Of a stretch of DNA of 64,000 bases, positions 63,001 to 64,000 are shown in pieces. The stretch's first letter is position 1. Each line of letters begins with the position of its first letter. A program made the position numbers and the translations under genes. A model generated the notes under the pieces. The model had not been told where the DNA came from and did no database searches. It was given only the letters and a program-made list of their open reading frames with translations. The stretch spans positions 20,215 through 84,214 of the forward strand of contig DATAUD010000111.1 in NCBI GenBank assembly GCA_036268455.1, given 5' to 3'. The stretch comes from DATAUD01 sp036268455 (lineage in GTDB: Bacteria; Verrucomicrobiota; Verrucomicrobiia; Limisphaerales; Palsa-1400).

Positions 63001-63738
63001 GAAGCCGCCGCTGTCTTTTATCAGTCCCCCGTTTATATCGGCGCCTTCGAGGCCGCCTTCGATTATCAGCTCTCTTCAGGGAGCAACAGCGCCGCTGCGG
63101 ACGGAGTTACTTTCTGCATCCAGAACGACCCGCGCGGCGCGGCGGCCGTCGGCAGCGATGGCGGCCAGCTTGCCGTCGGCAGCCCATCGGCGATCACACC
63201 CAGCGTCGAGTTGGAGTTTAATATCTATGAGGGCGACACTGTGGGTGGTGTGGGAATTTCCGTTGAAACCAACGGCGCCATAGGCACCGTCCATTCAACC
63301 GGCTCGGTCAATATTAACAGCGGTGACATCATCGCCATCAACCTTGCTTATTTCAACGCTGTCTTGACGATTAACCTGGACGACACCCTGACGGGGTCAC
63401 AATTCACTCTGACCACCAATGTGAACATACCGGCTAAAGTCGGCGGCAACACCGCCTACGTAGGGTTCACCGGCTCCGATGGCGGAGACAAAGCCACCCA
63501 GCTTATCAGCAATTTTAGTTTTATCAGCGTGCCCAGCCTGACCTTTCAAACCACCAACGGTCAGCCGACCATTAGCTGGACCAGTTCAGTGGGAGATTAT
63601 GTCCTCCAGGAAACGCCCTCCTTGCTCCCGACCAACTGGGTGACGGTGCCCACTGTTCCGACAGCAACGAACGATGAGAATCAAGTGACTGTGGCACCCG
63701 GCGGCACCTCTGAATTCTACCGTCTAAGCCTGCAATAA
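60094..63738 (+). CDS. Giant secreted Ig-, LamG- and lectin-domain protein
   Basis: 1214 residues from the ATG at 60094, with signal MRKTLASVIFVSFFLAAITKLSA. An N-terminal beta-sandwich domain starts FPIYDPFDYAPGQHLWGQ (about 25-295). Two Ig-like domains follow (TYQWLLNGTNLANG and ITYYWYSNSQ). A LamG domain (about 570-730, SFSLEAWVNIEG, NWHHLVAVADIPIATLYLYVDG) is followed by two more Ig-like domains (LSYQWFDL, LAYFWQFNNGT). A legume-lectin-like domain (about 930-1150, FEAAFDYQLSSGSNSAAADGVTFCIQND) precedes the shared C-terminal module (VLQETPSLLPTNWVTVPT...FYRLSLQ). It likely binds glycans at the cell surface. No enzyme motif is seen. Confidence 0.8.
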   Translation: MRKTLASVIFVSFFLAAITKLSAFPIYDPFDYAPGQHLWGQTDPNGDYWWEIDSGQTSPPNAIVATSVPVTYPGLPAGAGNSIILTNINGGQGARMFVNTNNTLDFFGNGATGAPYPGPMDVLASMVVNITNMASLSSSPVYCFGYNDQGTVATQGSNPGTMVYRIYFKSVNGTGTNYQIGISKQGGQIDFATNILQTYQNVFIVMDETITNCGVGEPNNCQSDIATLWVDPPSDSFGEFMAPTNSAQEAASVENNLTPYTSCFMFENRANNTPNALLIGQFRFGTNWSWVTGGPSVVNNNPGASNIYGASFNLEVAGLNNGSPNTYQWLLNGTNLANGPSASGSGATVSGVNTTNLLLSGTVGTDSGSYSIVVSNSVGSYTTIVSSVTVFQPEPPTITAEPETTTVPLYPGGSDIISFTTQGSPPITYYWYSNSQVVAVTTNLSSFTISNVAANATVYSVASNVFGTNVTSPVSIEVQALPTAPYTLAVLNDKPIDFWPLNEHPDNGAGNTDTPAIDYVGGNDGFYTNVILGLDGYATGLAEELGYSPATDTETAAEFGYYPSFPATNSLVGGIQNITFTAVQDSPSFSLEAWVNIEGNTFGQGAIIAKGWGVSTVGGDQFSLEYETNNWQFYVRDASGIGTSVTAPAATDTNWHHLVAVADIPIATLYLYVDGNLVSSNGGYPTTGVGTNTIGVENILEPVTIGSAGTNATSAFVKNWEGEINDVAIYKYALTANQVSNHYVAAGIPPEIVVQPLSSTNISAGGALIATVVVEGSGPLSYQWFDLVASSAIPGQTNATLVVSNVANSDAYDVVVSSRFGTNTSQSVSLNVIYAPQITQNITPSTDNAVVGSTASFSVGVEGAPPLAYFWQFNNGTTTVTLTNNDRISGANSNILKISDVQLSDTGTYQLSVTNADGGPVNSDQATLSVAPTLGFFDDSGNGYSVQASPAGALVWQDGGVYLTSSIGSEAAAVFYQSPVYIGAFEAAFDYQLSSGSNSAAADGVTFCIQNDPRGAAAVGSDGGQLAVGSPSAITPSVELEFNIYEGDTVGGVGISVETNGAIGTVHSTGSVNINSGDIIAINLAYFNAVLTINLDDTLTGSQFTLTTNVNIPAKVGGNTAYVGFTGSDGGDKATQLISNFSFISVPSLTFQTTNGQPTISWTSSVGDYVLQETPSLLPTNWVTVPTVPTATNDENQVTVAPGGTSEFYRLSLQ

Positions 63739-63771
63739 CGGTTGCCGCTGGTTTGCGGTTAAAATGACAAA

Positions 63772-63798
63772 GGCGGATCCATAAACTATGGATCCGCC
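63772..63798. repeat. Perfect inverted repeat after the giant lectin-like gene
   Basis: GGCGGATCCATA-AAC-TATGGATCCGCC, 12-bp arms with a 3-base loop, 34 bases after the stop. It could end transcription, but it lacks a T run on the plus strand. It may also be an element end. Confidence 0.7.
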
Positions 63799-63864
63799 AC
63801 CTTGGCGTAAAGGCAGCTCTACGGATATAGTCCGAACGTTCCCCATTTATCCCGGACCACCTTA

Positions 63865-64000
63865 GAGCGTGTTTTAAAACTCAGGAAACCCCGACTTTAA
63901 CGTTAACTTGTACTTTACAGCGCGTACCCCTATAAGCTGGGGATGCGATACACTTCTGATCTGACGGACGCCGAATGGCAACTCATCAACTACTGTTTTC
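63865..64000 (+). mobile_element. Left end of an IS5-family insertion sequence
   Basis: The segment after TTA (63862-63864) begins GAGCGTGTTTTAAAA, which has the character of an IS5-group terminal inverted repeat next to a TNA target. A transposase reading frame starts at 63943. The right end lies beyond the window, so the repeat pairing cannot be checked. Confidence 0.55.
63943..64000 (+). CDS. IS5-family transposase, N-terminal part (cut by window end)
   Basis: Only 19 codons are visible: MRYTSDLTDAEWQLINYCF. The YxSDLTDxxWxLI pattern is the start of the helix-turn-helix domain (DUF4096) that opens many IS5-family transposases. The rest lies beyond the window. Whether the element is intact cannot be told. 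Confidence 0.75.
   Translation, partial: MRYTSDLTDAEWQLINYCF

Noticed and set aside
14811..63738. PEP-CTERM sorting signals on the large secreted proteins
   Set aside because: None ends with a Val-Pro-Glu-Pro motif followed by a membrane helix and basic tail.
1..64000. CRISPR array or prophage
   Set aside because: No set of short, evenly spaced direct repeats and no cas or phage structural gene was seen. The only long-range repeats are coding.

Overview
The window looks like chromosomal DNA of a free-living Verrucomicrobiota bacterium, most like the Pedosphaera/Limisphaera group. I infer this from the style of its genes, not from a database search. The signs are very long secreted proteins with Ig-like, LamG, RCC1 and beta-helix modules, an H-X9-DG pseudopilin, a Verrucomicrobia-type conserved membrane protein, and mixed housekeeping genes with few long operons. 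The DNA is GC-rich and gene-dense. No rRNA or CRISPR array is visible. One intact tRNA (Arg-CCG) and one broken tRNA-Met are present.

Layout. 1-8.7 kb: a VapBC-like toxin-antitoxin pair, transaldolase, a giant repeat-built membrane protein, a YdfG-like dehydrogenase, an ECF sigma factor with a coupled membrane protein, and RNase HII. 8.8-14.5 kb: a GH42 protein whose acid/base Glu is replaced by Asn, DciA, a conserved membrane-anchored protein and ComM. 14.8-18.6 kb: an RCC1/Ig secreted protein, an O-methyltransferase and a membrane-anchored unknown. 18.6-27.9 kb: membrane H+-pyrophosphatase (with a BtuF-like gene just downstream) divergent from a 1152-residue protein I read as PPi-type PEP carboxykinase, then a sugar isomerase/oxidoreductase operon. 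27.9-28.8 kb: a degraded patch with antitoxin debris and a truncated tRNA-Met. 28.8-35.2 kb: a split proline catabolism operon, an RRM protein, YqgE, transketolase and tRNA-Arg. 35.3-43.2 kb: RbsD-like protein, an unknown 1150-residue secreted protein, an alpha/beta hydrolase between two related palindromes, MiaB and a DUF155-like membrane protein. 43.3-46.3 kb: a cobalamin riboswitch with a downstream terminator, a secreted surface protein, and a fusion of a Cys-rich CWC domain to a type IV pseudopilin. 46.3-50.9 kb: lipoprotein, rhamnulokinase, MBL-fold hydrolase and porin. 50.9-56.2 kb: a GYF/cNMP-binding sensor, the nitrogen cluster PII-Amt-GlnA behind a sigma-54-type promoter, and a NarL-type regulator. 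56.2-64 kb: two giant divergent secreted proteins and the start of an IS5-family element.

How the genes work together. Transketolase, transaldolase and an RbsD-like mutarotase serve pentose metabolism. ProDH and P5CDH turn proline into glutamate, which GlnA can use with ammonium brought in by Amt under PII control. PPi made or used by the putative PPi-PEPCK may be coupled to proton pumping by the neighbouring pyrophosphatase. The B12-controlled surface-protein/CWC-pseudopilin pair is the best candidate for an undescribed system: by riboswitch logic it should be made when cobalamin is scarce, so a role in cobalamin capture at the cell surface is the natural hypothesis. Four of the secreted proteins end in a similar module of about 50-60 residues that could be a shared sorting or attachment signal.
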